Shown one piece after another: positions 52,774 to 62,044 of a DNA stretch of 64,000 nucleotides (position 1 is the stretch's first letter; each line of letters begins with the position of its first letter). Below the pieces are notes generated by a model. The model was not told the origin of the DNA, ran no database searches, and was given only the letters and a program-made list of their open reading frames with translations. Position numbers and translations under genes: made by a program. The DNA is taken from the NCBI RefSeq assembly GCF_013868155.1, contig NZ_JACEOG010000001.1, positions 620,001 through 684,000 of the forward strand, read 5' to 3'. Source of the DNA: Aeromicrobium phoceense (GTDB taxonomy: Bacteria > Actinomycetota > Actinomycetes > Propionibacteriales > Nocardioidaceae).

Positions 52774-53917
52774 GCGGCGTCACCACCGCGCCGGCGACGT
52801 CGAAGGACTGGCCCACGAGCTCGGGGGGCACGTCGCCCTCGACCGCTGCGGTGACCAGCACCTGCTCCGCGCCGGCGACGCGGGCGGCCAACCGCGCGCG
52901 GCGATCGCTGTCGAGCTCGGCGAACACGTCGTCGAGGATCAGGATCGGGTCGTCGCCGCGGAGTCCTGAACCTGACGAAGGGTCCTCGCGCAGCAGGGAG
53001 AACGCCGCGAGGCGCAGGGCCAGCGCAAGCGACCAGGACTCACCGTGGCTGGCATAGCCCTTCGCCGGCAGGTCACCGATCCCCAGCAGCACGTCGTCGC
53101 GGTGCGGGCCGACGAGGCTGATGCCACGCTCGAGCTCCTCGCGGCGGCGGCGGCCGATCTCGTCCAGCAGGGCCTTGGCGATGTCGTCGGGGTCGCGCAG
53201 CTCCTCGATGCCCTCGACCGAGGGCTTGTAGACGAGGGAGACCACCTGGCGCTCGGCCGCGGCTCCGGCCGCGACGTCGCGGTACGCGTCGGTGGCGTGC
53301 GGCGCGAGGGCGTCGAGCAGGGCCAGTCGCGCCGCGACCAGCTGCCCGCCCGTACGGGCGAGGTTCTCGTCCCAGATGTCCAGCGTGGAGATCTCCACGT
53401 TGCTGCGCCGCCCCGCGGTCTTGAGCAGGGTGTTGCGCTGCTTGAGCACGCGGTCGTAGTCGGCCCTGACGCCCGCAAACCGGGGCGTGCGCATCACGAC
53501 GAGGTGGTCGAGGAAGCGCCGCCGGTCGGACGGATCGCCCTTCACCAGCGCCAGGTCCTCGGGCGAGAACAGCACGGTTCGTGCGATCCCGACCAGGTCG
53601 CGCACGCGGGGCAGCGGGTTGCCGTTCACGCGAGCGCGGTTCGACCTACCCGGCGTGATCTCCAGCTCCAGCAGCGCCGAGCGGTCCTCGCGCTGCAGCT
53701 GGGCCCGCACGATCGCGCGCTCCGCACCGGCCCGCACGAGGGGAGTGTCGGACGACACCCGGTGCGAGTCCAGCGTGGCGAGGTAGTCGATCGCCTCGAC
53801 CAGGTTGGTCTTGCCCTGCCCGTTGGCGCCGATGAACGCCACCGGCCCCGCACCCAACTCGATCTCGACCGAGCCGTACGACCGGAAGTCGGCCAGCTCG
53901 AGTCGGGTCACGTGCAT
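52766..53917 (-). CDS. recF: DNA replication and repair protein RecF
   Basis: 383-residue SMC-like ATPase that loads RecA at gaps. Motifs: [14 protein letters not shown] at the N-terminus, Walker [16 protein letters not shown], and the C-terminal signature [15 protein letters not shown] and [18 protein letters not shown] (Walker B plus D-loop). Start ATG 53917 just downstream of gnd (gap about 40 bp). Length matches other actinobacterial RecF proteins. Confidence 0.95.
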   Translation of the reverse strand: MHVTRLELADFRSYGSVEIELGAGPVAFIGANGQGKTNLVEAIDYLATLDSHRVSSDTPLVRAGAERAIVRAQLQREDRSALLELEITPGRSNRARVNGNPLPRVRDLVGIARTVLFSPEDLALVKGDPSDRRRFLDHLVVMRTPRFAGVRADYDRVLKQRNTLLKTAGRRSNVEISTLDIWDENLARTGGQLVAARLALLDALAPHATDAYRDVAAGAAAERQVVSLVYKPSVEGIEELRDPDDIAKALLDEIGRRRREELERGISLVGPHRDDVLLGIGDLPAKGYASHGESWSLALALRLAAFSLLREDPSSGSGLRGDDPILILDDVFAELDSDRRARLAARVAGAEQVLVTAAVEGDVPPELVGQSFDVAGAVVTPRG

Positions 53918-53956
53918 GGGTCCAGCCTACGGGCGACGAGCGCGTGAGCGTCCGGC

Positions 53957-54859
53957 TCAGGCCGGCGGGACGTCCGGGCTCTCCTCGGCCGCGCGGACCG
54001 CGTGGCCGCCGAACTGCTGGCGCATCGCGGCGACGGCCTGCATCGCGGCCGACTCGTCCTGGCGCGACACGAACCGCGCGAAGAGCGAGGCGGCGATCGT
54101 GGGCGCGGGGACCGCGTTGGCGATCGCGGCCTCGACGGTCCAGCGGCCCTCGCCCGAGTCCTCGGCATAGCCGCGGATCTGGGACAGGTGCGGATCGTCC
54201 TCCAGCGCCTTGACCAGCAGGTCGAGCAGCCACGAGCGGACGACCGTGCCGACGCGCCACGAGTTCAGCACCTCGGTGACGTTGTCGACCATGTCGACGG
54301 CCTCGAGCAGCTCGTATCCCTCGGCGTAGGCCTGCATCATGGCGTACTCGATGCCGTTGTGGACCATCTTGCTGAAGTGGCCGGCGCCCACACGTCCGGC
54401 GTGGACGAAGCCGTTCTCGGCGTCGGGGCGCAGGGCGTCGAACGCCGGCTGCACCTTCGCGACGTCGGCGGCGTCGCCACCGGCCATCAGCGCGTAGCCG
54501 TTCTCCAGGCCCCACACGCCACCGCTGACGCCGCAGTCGACGTAGCCGATGTTCTTCTCGGCGAGCTGGGCCGCGTGGATCTCGTCGTCGGTCCAACGCG
54601 AGTTGCCGCCGTCGACGACCACGTCGCCCTCGGAGAGCAGCTCCTTGAGCTCGGTGATGGTGCTGTGCGTGGGGTCGCCGTGCGGGACCATCACCCACAC
54701 GACCTTGGGCGACGGCAGCTGCTCGACCATCTCGGCGAGCGAGCCGACGTCACTGAGTTCTGGGTCGCGGTCGTAGCCGACCACGGTCAGGCCGGCATTG
54801 CGCATGCGCGTACGCATGTTGCCGCCCATCTTTCCCAGTCCGACGAGTCCGATGTGCAT
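53957..54859 (-). CDS. gnd: 6-phosphogluconate dehydrogenase, decarboxylating (short NAD-type)
   Basis: 300-residue enzyme of the pentose phosphate pathway. N-terminal Rossmann motif GLVGLGKMGGNMRTRM, VWVMVPHGDPTHSTI, VVVDGGNSRWTDDE and the catalytic segment GVSGGVWGLENGYALMAGG, GAGHFSKMVHNGIEYAMM. This short type lacks the second all-helical repeat of the 470-residue NADP enzymes. It sits between dnaN and recF, as in Streptomyces. ATG 54859 has GGGAGG upstream. Confidence 0.94.
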   Translation of the reverse strand: MHIGLVGLGKMGGNMRTRMRNAGLTVVGYDRDPELSDVGSLAEMVEQLPSPKVVWVMVPHGDPTHSTITELKELLSEGDVVVDGGNSRWTDDEIHAAQLAEKNIGYVDCGVSGGVWGLENGYALMAGGDAADVAKVQPAFDALRPDAENGFVHAGRVGAGHFSKMVHNGIEYAMMQAYAEGYELLEAVDMVDNVTEVLNSWRVGTVVRSWLLDLLVKALEDDPHLSQIRGYAEDSGEGRWTVEAAIANAVPAPTIAASLFARFVSRQDESAAMQAVAAMRQQFGGHAVRAAEESPDVPPA

Positions 54860-54885
54860 GAGCGCCTCCCGACGTCGTGGCGCGG

Positions 54886-56031
54886 TCAGTTCTGCAGGCG
54901 AACCGGCATGATCAGGTAGCGGAATGCGCCATCGGGATCCGCTCCCACCTCCGCGACTCCGGACATCGCGGCGGGCTTGGTGTGCTGCGTGAAGGACAGG
55001 TGCACGACCGGCTCGGTCATGACCGACAGCCCCTCCAGCATGTAGTTGGGGTTGAAACCGATCGAGATGTCGTTGCCCTCGATCGTGGCCTCGACGCTCT
55101 CGGACGCCTGCGCCTCGTCGCCGCTGCCGGCCTCGAGGAGCACCTGGCCCTCGGAGAACGACAGGCGGACGGGCGTGTTGCGCTCGGCGACCAGCGCGAC
55201 GCGCTTGACCGCGTCGACGAGGGTCTGCGTGCCGACGTAGGCGACCGTCTCGGCCTGGGCCGTGAACAGCTGGCGCACGCGGGGGAAGTCACCCTCGAGC
55301 AGGCGCGTGGTGGTGCGGCGGACGCCGCCACCGACCGTGCCCTCGAAGCCGATGAGGCCGTCGCCGGTCTCGCTGGTGGAGACGGCGATCGTGATGTCGC
55401 CGCCCGCGGTGAGTGCCTTCGCGGTGTCGGACAGGACACGCGCGGGCACGAGGGCTCGCGCGGAGATGTCGGACGCCTCGGGGTACCAGGCCAGGTCGCG
55501 CAGGCTGGCGCGGAACCGGTCGGTGGCCATGAGGGAGATCGTGGAGCCCTCGAGCTCGAGGCGGATGCCGGTGAGCAGCGGAAGCATCTCGTCGCGCGAC
55601 GCGGCGGCGCTGGCCTGGCCGACGGCGGTGGCGAAGTCGTCGGCCTTGACCGTGCCCGAGGACGTGGGCATCGCCGGGAGCTGCGGGTACTCGTCGACCG
55701 GCATGGTCTGGAGGCTGAAGCGCGAGCTGCCGCACGTGACCTGCACCTTGGTGCCGTCGTGCGCGACGTCGACCGGCTTGCCGGCCGGGAGGGAGCGGAC
55801 GATCTCGGCCAGGAGACGGCCCGAGACGAGCGCCTTGCCCTCGTCGCTCACCTCGGCGGGCAGCGTGGCCCGCGTGGACGTGTCGTAGTCGAATCCCGAG
55901 AGGTGGAGCTCGTCGCCGACGGTCTCGAGCAGGAGGCCGGTGAGGACGGGGACGCTCGGACGGGTCGGCAGACTCCGGGCGGTCCAGCCGACGGCGTCGG
56001 CGAGGGTGTCGCGATCGATGCGGAACTTCAC
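54886..56031 (-). CDS. dnaN: DNA polymerase III beta sliding clamp
   Basis: 381 residues in three repeated domains, beginning VKFRIDRDTLADAVGW and ending RYLIMPVRLQN, the usual clamp C-terminus. GTG 56031 is the start; upstream frame is unsupported. Separated from dnaA by the oriC region, as in all actinobacteria. Its promoter must lie within that region. Confidence 0.97.
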   Translation of the reverse strand: MKFRIDRDTLADAVGWTARSLPTRPSVPVLTGLLLETVGDELHLSGFDYDTSTRATLPAEVSDEGKALVSGRLLAEIVRSLPAGKPVDVAHDGTKVQVTCGSSRFSLQTMPVDEYPQLPAMPTSSGTVKADDFATAVGQASAAASRDEMLPLLTGIRLELEGSTISLMATDRFRASLRDLAWYPEASDISARALVPARVLSDTAKALTAGGDITIAVSTSETGDGLIGFEGTVGGGVRRTTTRLLEGDFPRVRQLFTAQAETVAYVGTQTLVDAVKRVALVAERNTPVRLSFSEGQVLLEAGSGDEAQASESVEATIEGNDISIGFNPNYMLEGLSVMTEPVVHLSFTQHTKPAAMSGVAEVGADPDGAFRYLIMPVRLQN

Positions 56032-56361
56032 GTTCGGGGGCCTCTCATTCGTCAGTCGAATCCTGCCACGGTGAGCCTTCTTCCACACCCATGGGTGCTG
56101 GTGACTTCGACTCGGGTTTTGGTCTTAGTACTTTCCGTCGTCGTAGTAGGGCCTGTGGATTCGGTGGACAACCGTGGTTTTTGCTGCGGGGCGGCATTTC
56201 GGCCGGTGGATGAAGTTGTGTTCGGCGCAGTGGGGGGACTCGCTCGGCCTGTGGACGATCATCGCGTGTTCACATGTCATTCACATGCAGATCGCCCGGA
56301 TGCACCGATTCGGGGCCTTCATGCACAGGAGTGTCCCCAGGTGTGGGTGGGGCCCAGGTGC
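56032..56361. other. oriC: Putative chromosomal origin oriC
   Basis: 330-bp non-coding stretch between dnaN and dnaA. DnaA-box-like sites in the same orientation: TGTGGATTC (56154-56162), GGTGGACAA (56163-56171), GGTGGATGA (56205-56213), TGTGGACGA (56250-56258), plus TCTTCCACA (56079-56087). An AT-richer part (TTTTGGTCTTAGTACTTT near 56117) could be the unwinding element. The dnaA-side end contains GTCCCCAGGTGTGGG, also present in dispersed repeat copy 4. All boxes differ from consensus by one or two bases. Confidence 0.8.
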
Positions 56362-57846
56362 TCAGGACTGCCGTGCCTGCTGGCGGATCCGGGCCGTCAG
56401 CTCGGTGACCTGGTTGTACACGGCGTGCTTCTCGGCCATGAGCTTGCGGATCTTGCGCTCGGCGTGCATCACCGTGGTGTGGTCGCGGCCGCCGAACTCA
56501 CCGCCGATCTGCGGCAGGGACATCTCGGTGAGCTCGCGGCACAGGTACATCGCGATCTGCCGGGCGAGAACGAGGTTGCGCGAGCGGTTGGGGCCGCACA
56601 GCTCCTCGATCGTGTACTCGGAGTAGGCCGCGGTCTGGGCCATGATCATGCCGGCGGTGATCTCGGGGTCGTCGCCCTCGGCGATCAGGTCCTTCAGCAC
56701 GATCTGGGCCAGTTGGAGGTCGACCGTGGTGCCGTTGAGGTTGGCGAAGGCGGTGGCGCGGATCAGCGCGCCCTCGAGCTCTCGGATGTTCGTCTGGACC
56801 TTGCTCGCGATGAACTCGAGCACGTCGGCCGGCGCCGTGAGCTTCTCAGTGGCGGCCTTCTTGCGCAGGATCGCGATGCGGGTCTCGAGATCGGGCGGCA
56901 GCATCTCGGTCTGCAGGCCCCAGCTGAAGCGGTTGCGCAGGCGTTCCTCGAGCGTGCGCAGCTCCGACGGCGGCCGGTCGGAGGTCATCACGATCTGCTT
57001 GTTCTCGTTGTGCAGCGCGTTGAAGGTGTGGAAGAACTCCTCCTGCGTCGCGTCCTTGTTCTCGATGAACTGGATGTCGTCGACGAGCAGCACGTCGATC
57101 TCGCGGTACTTGCGTCGCAGCGCGGGGGTGCGGTTCTCGCCGATCGCGTTGATGACGTCGTTGACGAACTCCTCGGAGCTGACGTAGCGCACGCGGGACG
57201 AGGGGTACAGGTTGATGACGTAGTGCCCGATGGCGTGGAGCAGGTGGGTCTTGCCCAAGCCGGAGTCGCCGTGGATGACCAGCGGGTTGTAGGCCTTGCC
57301 CGGTGCCTCGGCGGCCGCGACCGCGGCGGCGTGGGCGAAGCGGTTGGACGAGCCGATGACGAAGTTCTCGAACTGGTAGCGCGAGTTGAGCCGTGCCTCG
57401 GCGATGTTCGCGCGGTGCGAGGGGCCGGGGCCGCCCTTGGAGGCGGTGGGCCGGCTCACCCAGCTGGGAGTCAGCGAGTCGTCGTCGTCCTCGAAGTCCT
57501 CATCCTTGTCGACAAATCTACTTGTCGTCTTGTCGTCACCGGGATCCTCCTCGACGGTGATGCGCGAGGAGAGCAGGTCGGGTGCCTCGTCGACGACCTC
57601 GGGATCGATCGTGACGACCAGGCGGATGTCCTCGCCAGCCTGGGTCGTCAGCGACTGCTCGAGCGCGGGGCGCACACGCGACTCGAGCTGGGCCCGGGAC
57701 AGATCGTCGTGGACGGCGACGATGAGGATGCCGTTGTGGAGCGAGAGGGGCTTGGCCGCGTAGACGAAGACCTTGGCTCCTGGGGACAAGGTGGCGACGG
57801 AATCGCGCCATACGGTCTCCAGATCCAGCTCAGCCTCGTCGCGCAC
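56362..57846 (-). CDS. dnaA: Chromosomal replication initiator DnaA
   Basis: 494 residues: N-terminal interaction domain (1-85), acidic low-complexity linker (DEDFEDDDDSL), AAA+ domain with VIHGDSGLGKTHLLHAIGHY (Walker A) and LLVDDIQFIENK (Walker B), and C-terminal HTH domain with QIGGEFGGRDHTTVMHAERK that reads DnaA boxes. Start GTG 57846 with AAGGAAGG 6-7 nt upstream. Open codons before it are not used. Its promoter region holds a perfect box (57932-57940), suggesting autoregulation. Confidence 0.98.
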   Translation of the reverse strand: MRDEAELDLETVWRDSVATLSPGAKVFVYAAKPLSLHNGILIVAVHDDLSRAQLESRVRPALEQSLTTQAGEDIRLVVTIDPEVVDEAPDLLSSRITVEEDPGDDKTTSRFVDKDEDFEDDDDSLTPSWVSRPTASKGGPGPSHRANIAEARLNSRYQFENFVIGSSNRFAHAAAVAAAEAPGKAYNPLVIHGDSGLGKTHLLHAIGHYVINLYPSSRVRYVSSEEFVNDVINAIGENRTPALRRKYREIDVLLVDDIQFIENKDATQEEFFHTFNALHNENKQIVMTSDRPPSELRTLEERLRNRFSWGLQTEMLPPDLETRIAILRKKAATEKLTAPADVLEFIASKVQTNIRELEGALIRATAFANLNGTTVDLQLAQIVLKDLIAEGDDPEITAGMIMAQTAAYSEYTIEELCGPNRSRNLVLARQIAMYLCRELTEMSLPQIGGEFGGRDHTTVMHAERKIRKLMAEKHAVYNQVTELTARIRQQARQS

Positions 57847-57919
57847 CGCACAGCCTTCCTTCCTGCCGTAGCAGGAAATTCCCGAGTTCGACAGCGGCAC
57901 CGAATGCGGCTGCCGCCGG

Positions 57920-57997
57920 TTGTTCACACTGTTGTCCACACGCTGTGTACGAGTCGGATGGATGACACGACCGTGCAAGGTGGTGTCCTGTGGATAT
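57920..57997. promoter_or_regulatory. dnaA promoter region with DnaA boxes
   Basis: TTGTTCACA (57920-57928), perfect TTGTCCACA (57932-57940) and TGTGGATAT (57989-57997). Boxes this close to dnaA fit self-repression. The remaining part of the 413-bp gap 57847-58259 holds the rpmH promoter and no gene. Confidence 0.6.
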
Positions 57998-58120
57998 CCC
58001 GTGACGCTAGCAGCCGGTACGGACCAGTCACAAGCGGGTTGACAGATTTGTGGAGGCCCTCCGGCGTGTCGCGTGGACGCACTTCGGCGATCGGGATAAG
58101 ACTGGCCGCTTTGGGTCGGT

Positions 58121-58150
58121 TTGACCGCGTCATGCCGCCCCCCGTACCGT
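58121..58150 (+). promoter_or_regulatory. Candidate rpmH operon promoter
   Basis: -35 TTGACC (58121-58126), 18-bp spacer, -10 TACCGT (58145-58150), giving a leader of roughly 100 nt before rpmH. Confidence 0.5.
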
Positions 58151-58259
58151 GGAGGGGTCGTCTCGAACGACGTCCGCCGCGTGCCCATGAACAGTTCCAG
58201 TCGTGGGCGAGCGGTGGCCTCCTCCAACTGGGCCACGTTTTCGTACCGAAGGACCTCCT

Positions 58260-58397
58260 GTGAGCAAGCGCACCTACCAGCCGAACAACCGTCGCCGCGC
58301 CAAGAAGCACGGCTTCCGCCTCCGCATGCGCACGCGTGCCGGCCGCTCGATCCTGGCCGCGCGCCGCCGCAAGGGCCGCGACAAGCTGTCGGCCTGA
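58260..58397 (+). CDS. rpmH: 50S ribosomal protein L34
   Basis: 45 residues: [20 protein letters not shown], then [20 protein letters not shown], exactly the L34 pattern. Start GTG 58260, AAGGA upstream. First gene of the rpmH-rnpA-yidD-yidC-jag-rsmG series, the standard origin-side cluster. Extremely basic as expected for this small rRNA-binding protein. Confidence 0.97.
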   Translation: MSKRTYQPNNRRRAKKHGFRLRMRTRAGRSILAARRRKGRDKLSA

Positions 58398-58403
58398 TTC
58401 CGC

Positions 58404-58754
58404 GTGCTGCCGCGCGTGCACCGCATGCGCGACGGTGAGGTGTTCCGCCAGGCGATTCGTCGCGGTGGCAAGGGTGTGCAACCCGACCTCGTCGTCCACG
58501 TGGGCGGACCTGTCGAACCGGCGGACGTCACGTCCGTCGGTTTCGTCGTGTCGAAGAAGGTGGGCCCGGCCCACGATCGCAACCTGGTGAAGCGCCGCCT
58601 CCGGCACCTCATGCGTGAGCGCATCGACGCCGTCCCGGCCGGATCACGCGTCGTGATCCGTGCGCTTCCCGGCTCGGCCCGCCGGCCCGCGGCGCAGCTC
58701 GCTCCCCAGCTCGACCAGGCGCTGCACACCGCGTCGTCGCGAGTCCGGCGATGA
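58404..58754 (+). CDS. rnpA: Ribonuclease P protein component
   Basis: 116-residue basic cofactor of the RNase P ribozyme for tRNA 5' maturation. The signature HDRNLVKRRLRHLMRE is present, plus VGFVVSKKVGPA. GTG start 58404 is 6 bp after rpmH. Its TGA overlaps the yidD ATG as ATGA, so translation of the two is coupled. Confidence 0.95.
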   Translation: MLPRVHRMRDGEVFRQAIRRGGKGVQPDLVVHVGGPVEPADVTSVGFVVSKKVGPAHDRNLVKRRLRHLMRERIDAVPAGSRVVIRALPGSARRPAAQLAPQLDQALHTASSRVRR

Positions 58755-59002
58755 TGCGCTGGATCGTGGCGAGCCTGCTGCGCGCCTACCGCCTGGTCAT
58801 CAGCCCGATGTACGGGCAGGTGTGCCGCTACCACCCCAGTTGTTCGGCCTACGCCCTCGAGGCGGTCGAGACGCACGGCGCCCTCAAGGGCTGCTGGCTC
58901 GCGATCCGTCGTCTGGGTCGCTGTCATCCCTGGGCGTCAGGCGGGTACGACCCCGTACCTGCCCGCGCCCATGAACGAGGAGAAGCATGTTCGACTTCCT
59001 AA
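58751..59002 (+). CDS. yidD: Membrane protein insertion efficiency factor YidD
   Basis: 83 residues with RLVISPMYGQVCRYHPSCSA and YALEAVETHGALKGCWLAI, RLGRCHPWASGGYDPVP, the conserved cysteines and SGGYDPVP of YidD. Amphipathic N-terminal helix associates with membrane. Overlaps rnpA by 4 bp and yidC by 16 bp, so all three are made together. Confidence 0.93.
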   Translation: MMRWIVASLLRAYRLVISPMYGQVCRYHPSCSAYALEAVETHGALKGCWLAIRRLGRCHPWASGGYDPVPARAHERGEACSTS

Positions 59003-59982
59003 GCAGCATCGGTGGCGCCATCATGACGCCGCTGTACTACTTCGTGTCGGGGATCATCCTCGGGTGGCACTGGCTGTTCGAGCAGATCGGCATGGACCCC
59101 GACGCCGGGTGGACCTGGGTGCTGTCGATCGTCGGCCTGACGATCACGATCCGTGCGATGCTGATCCCGCTGTTCGTCAAGCAGATCAACTCCAGCCGGA
59201 ACATGCAGCTGATTCAGCCGCAATTGCAGGAGTTGCGCAAGAAGTACGGGCACGACCGGGAGCGCTTCGCCCAGGAGCAGATGAAGCTGTTCCAGGAGAC
59301 GGGCACGAACCCGTTCTCCTCCTGCATGCCGCTACTGCTGCAGATGCCGATCTTCTTCGCGCTGTTCCGCGTGATCGACCAGGCAGCGCGCAAGGGCGCC
59401 GAGGGTGCCAAGGGCTTCCTCTCCGGTGAGCAGGCCGAGTCGCTGGCCAACGCCCAGTGGCTCGGCGGCAAGATCGCCGACACCTTCCTCTCCAGCGAGC
59501 ACATCGAGACGAAGATCATCGCCATGGTGATGGTCATCGCCATGTGCGCCACGCAGTTCTTCACCCAGAAGCAGCTGATGGCCAAGAACATGCCGCCGGA
59601 AGCGCTCAACGGCCCCTTCGCCCAGCAGCAGAAGATCCTGCTCTACGTCCTGCCGGTCGTGTTCGCCGTGTCCGGCGTCGCCTTCCCGCTGGGCGTGCTC
59701 GTCTACTGGACGACCTCCAACCTCTGGACCATGGGCCAGCAGTTCTGGGTCATCCGCAACAACCCCGCTCCCGGCACCCCCGCCTTCAAGGCGAAGCAGG
59801 ACCGCGACCGGGCCAAGGGCAAGCTCGTGCAGGACGACCCGATCGCCGAGGCGAAGGCCGAGGCCGAGGAGCAGAAGGCCAAGCGCCAGCAGCCCAAGAA
59901 GAAGACGCGCGATCAGCGCCGCAAGACCACCGGTCCGCAGCCGAAGCCGACCAAGCCCGCCAAGGAGGATCCCGATGAGTGA
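58987..59982 (+). CDS. yidC: Membrane protein insertase YidC/Oxa1
   Basis: 331 residues with five to six transmembrane helices; IRAMLIPLFVKQINSSRNM contains the conserved Arg of the hydrophilic groove, followed by a helical hairpin loop (LQELRKKYGHDRERFAQEQM) and MPLLLQMPIFFALFRV. The C-terminal 75 residues are Lys/Gln-rich (KRQQPKKKTRDQRRK), a likely ribosome-contact tail. Start ATG 58987 with AGGAG upstream. Confidence 0.95.
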   Translation: MFDFLSSIGGAIMTPLYYFVSGIILGWHWLFEQIGMDPDAGWTWVLSIVGLTITIRAMLIPLFVKQINSSRNMQLIQPQLQELRKKYGHDRERFAQEQMKLFQETGTNPFSSCMPLLLQMPIFFALFRVIDQAARKGAEGAKGFLSGEQAESLANAQWLGGKIADTFLSSEHIETKIIAMVMVIAMCATQFFTQKQLMAKNMPPEALNGPFAQQQKILLYVLPVVFAVSGVAFPLGVLVYWTTSNLWTMGQQFWVIRNNPAPGTPAFKAKQDRDRAKGKLVQDDPIAEAKAEAEEQKAKRQQPKKKTRDQRRKTTGPQPKPTKPAKEDPDE

Positions 59983-60439
59983 GACCGATCTGGAACGCGA
60001 AGGCGACATCGCCGCCGACTTCCTCGAAGAACTGCTCGACATCGCCGACCTCGATGGTGACATCGACATCGACGTGGACGGCGATCGTGCCGCCGTGGAG
60101 ATCATCGGTGGCAACCTGAGCCACCTCGTGGGTCGCGACGGCGAGGTGCTCGATGCTCTGCAGGAGCTCACGCGCCTGGCGGTCTACCGCGAGACCGGCG
60201 CCCGCAGCCGGCTGATGCTCGATGTCGACGGTCACCGCGCGGCCCGCAAGGCGGAGCTCGTGGAGATCGCCGCTGAGGCCATCGAGCGCGTCAAGGCCGA
60301 CGGTGAGTCCGTCGCGCTGGCGCCCATGTCCCCCTTTGAGCGCAAGGTCATCCACGACGCCGTGGCCGACGCCGGCCTGCGGAGCGAGTCCGACGGCGCC
60401 GGAGCCGGCCGCCACGTCGTGGTTCTCCCGGCCGAGTGA
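59975..60439 (+). CDS. jag: Jag-family RNA-binding protein (KH-R3H)
   Basis: 154-residue protein: acidic N-terminal part, KH-II-like domain with [19 protein letters not shown] and the R3H domain [17 protein letters not shown] with the R-x3-H motif. In other bacteria Jag/KhpB binds RNA and affects cell shape. Starts within the yidC 3' end (8-bp overlap) and ends overlapping rsmG (GTGA). Confidence 0.92.
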   Translation: MSETDLEREGDIAADFLEELLDIADLDGDIDIDVDGDRAAVEIIGGNLSHLVGRDGEVLDALQELTRLAVYRETGARSRLMLDVDGHRAARKAELVEIAAEAIERVKADGESVALAPMSPFERKVIHDAVADAGLRSESDGAGAGRHVVVLPAE

Positions 60440-61050
60440 CTGTTTCACGTGAAACAGTGTTCGGCGAGCGGCTTTCGCTCGCCGAGCGCTACGCGGAACT
60501 GCTTGCCACTTCCGGGGTCGAGCGTGGGCTGATCGGCCCTCGCGAGGTCGACCGACTGTGGGAACGGCATCTCTTCAACTGCGCGGCACCGGTTCCCCGG
60601 GTGCCCGAGGGTGCCCGAGTCGCGGACGTGGGCTCGGGAGCCGGACTGCCCGGCTTGGTCTGGGCGATCGCTCGCCCTGACCTCCACGTCACCCTGATCG
60701 AGCCCCTCCTGCGCCGCACCACGTGGCTCGAGGAGGTCGTGGCCGATCTGGGTCTCGGCGCGCAGGTCACCGTGTTGCGGGCACGCGCTGAGGAGGTCGA
60801 CGAGACCTTCGACGTTGTGACGTCGCGTGCTGTCGCCGCTTTGGACAAGCTGGCGCGCTGGTGCATGCCGCTCGTGAAGCCAGGTGGACTCATGCTGGCG
60901 CTCAAGGGCCGCAGTGCAGCTGAAGAGGTGGAGACTGCGCGCGCCACCCTCGCTCGGCTCAAGGCCGGCGATATCGTGGTGGCGACGTACGGGCATCGTT
61001 GGGACCTCGAGGTTCCGACCACGCTCGTCGAAGTCCAGCGCCGCCGATGA
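60436..61050 (+). CDS. rsmG: 16S rRNA G527 N7-methyltransferase
   Basis: 204-residue AdoMet-dependent methyltransferase. [10 protein letters not shown], then motif [23 protein letters not shown] and ALKG near the C-terminal part. GTG 60436 overlaps the jag stop. Codons 2-8 (TVSRETV) are encoded by a perfect parS palindrome, so this part of the protein sequence is constrained by the segregation site. Confidence 0.95.
   Translation: MTVSRETVFGERLSLAERYAELLATSGVERGLIGPREVDRLWERHLFNCAAPVPRVPEGARVADVGSGAGLPGLVWAIARPDLHVTLIEPLLRRTTWLEEVVADLGLGAQVTVLRARAEEVDETFDVVTSRAVAALDKLARWCMPLVKPGGLMLALKGRSAAEEVETARATLARLKAGDIVVATYGHRWDLEVPTTLVEVQRRR
60441..60456. promoter_or_regulatory. parS: parS site (perfect), inside rsmG
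   Basis: TGTTTCACGTGAAACA, identical to the bacterial parS consensus. ParB should nucleate here. It lies 0.6-1.6 kb from parAB and about 4 kb from oriC. Confidence 0.97.
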
Positions 61051-61069
61051 CACACCGTGGAACCACCGA

Positions 61070-61085
61070 TGTTCCACGTGAAACA
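61070..61085. promoter_or_regulatory. parS: parS site (one mismatch), before parA
   Basis: TGTTCCACGTGAAACA, one base from consensus, directly upstream of parA. A second partial inverted repeat GTGGAAC...GTTCCAC overlaps it. Confidence 0.9.
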
Positions 61086-61099
61086 TGACAGGAGCCGTA

Positions 61100-62044
61100 G
61101 TGACGATTCCGACTGCCGCTGACTTCGCCGGGGAGCCGCTGAAGGCGTCAGCGTCCACTCCCCTCGCGGATCAGGCCGGATACCACGTCGAACTGATGGA
61201 ACGTCTGGCCTCCACCGGCCGGTACGACCGTCCCCGGAAGACGCGTGTCTTCGTGGTCGCCAACCAGAAGGGCGGCGTGGGCAAGACGACCACGTCGGTG
61301 AACCTCGCCGCCGCGATGGCCGCTCGTGGGCTGTCGGTGCTGCTCATCGATCTCGACCCCCAGGGCAACGCGTCCACCGCGGCCGCGATCCCTCACGGGT
61401 CGGGCACTCCCGGAACGTACGAGGTGCTCCTGGACGCACTGCCGATCCAGGAGGCGATCCAGACGAGCCCCGACGTACCGGGTCTGCGCGTGGTGCCGGC
61501 CACGATCGACCTCGCGGGCGCGGAGATCGAGCTGGTGATGCTGGAGCAGCGCGAGCGTCGGCTCCGCACGGCCATCGACGACTACCTCGCCGGCCCCGGC
61601 CGGGACATCGACTACGTCTTCATCGACTGCCCTCCCTCACTGGGCCTGCTCACCGTGAACGCGATGGTGGCGGCGCGAGAGGTGCTGATCCCGATCCAGT
61701 GCGAGTACTACGCCCTGGAGGGACTGAGCCAGCTGCTCGGCAACATCGAGCTCGTCCAGCAGCACCTCAACTCCGACCTCGACGTCTCGACGATCCTGCT
61801 GACGATGCACGACGCCCGGACGAACCTCTCGTCGAGCGTGGCCGCTGAAGTTCGAGGCCATTTCGGCGATCGAGTGCTCTCCACCGCGATCCCGCGCTCG
61901 GTGCGGATCAGTGAGGCGCCGGGCTACCAGCAGACGATCATCACGTACGATCCGAACTCGACGGGAGCGCTGTCCTACCTGGAGGCTGCTCGCGAGATCA
62001 CTGAGCGCGGCGCGGCACTCGCGCAGCAAGGAGCATCGTCATGA
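61100..62044 (+). CDS. parA: Chromosome partitioning ATPase ParA
   Basis: 314 residues. Deviant Walker [34 protein letters not shown], and [16 protein letters not shown]. It drives segregation of ParB-parS complexes. GTG 61100 preferred because AGGAG (61090-61094) lies 5 nt upstream. An ATG at 61085 shares the final base of the parS site and lacks a ribosome site, though a leaderless start there cannot be excluded. Stop overlaps parB (ATGA). Confidence 0.95.
   Translation: MTIPTAADFAGEPLKASASTPLADQAGYHVELMERLASTGRYDRPRKTRVFVVANQKGGVGKTTTSVNLAAAMAARGLSVLLIDLDPQGNASTAAAIPHGSGTPGTYEVLLDALPIQEAIQTSPDVPGLRVVPATIDLAGAEIELVMLEQRERRLRTAIDDYLAGPGRDIDYVFIDCPPSLGLLTVNAMVAAREVLIPIQCEYYALEGLSQLLGNIELVQQHLNSDLDVSTILLTMHDARTNLSSSVAAEVRGHFGDRVLSTAIPRSVRISEAPGYQQTIITYDPNSTGALSYLEAAREITERGAALAQQGASS

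Noticed and set aside
57470-57540. Possible frameshift-prone acidic stretch in dnaA
   Set aside because: Normal variable linker (domain II) of DnaA; frame is intact.
57780-57800. TGGGGACAA-like match inside dnaA resembling the dispersed repeat
   Set aside because: Lies in coding sequence for Ser-Pro-Gly-Ala and lacks the other repeat parts; chance match.
54877-58263. 1128-codon plus-strand frame running through dnaN, oriC and dnaA
   Set aside because: Shadow; it would cross the origin and both genes and has no recognisable domain.
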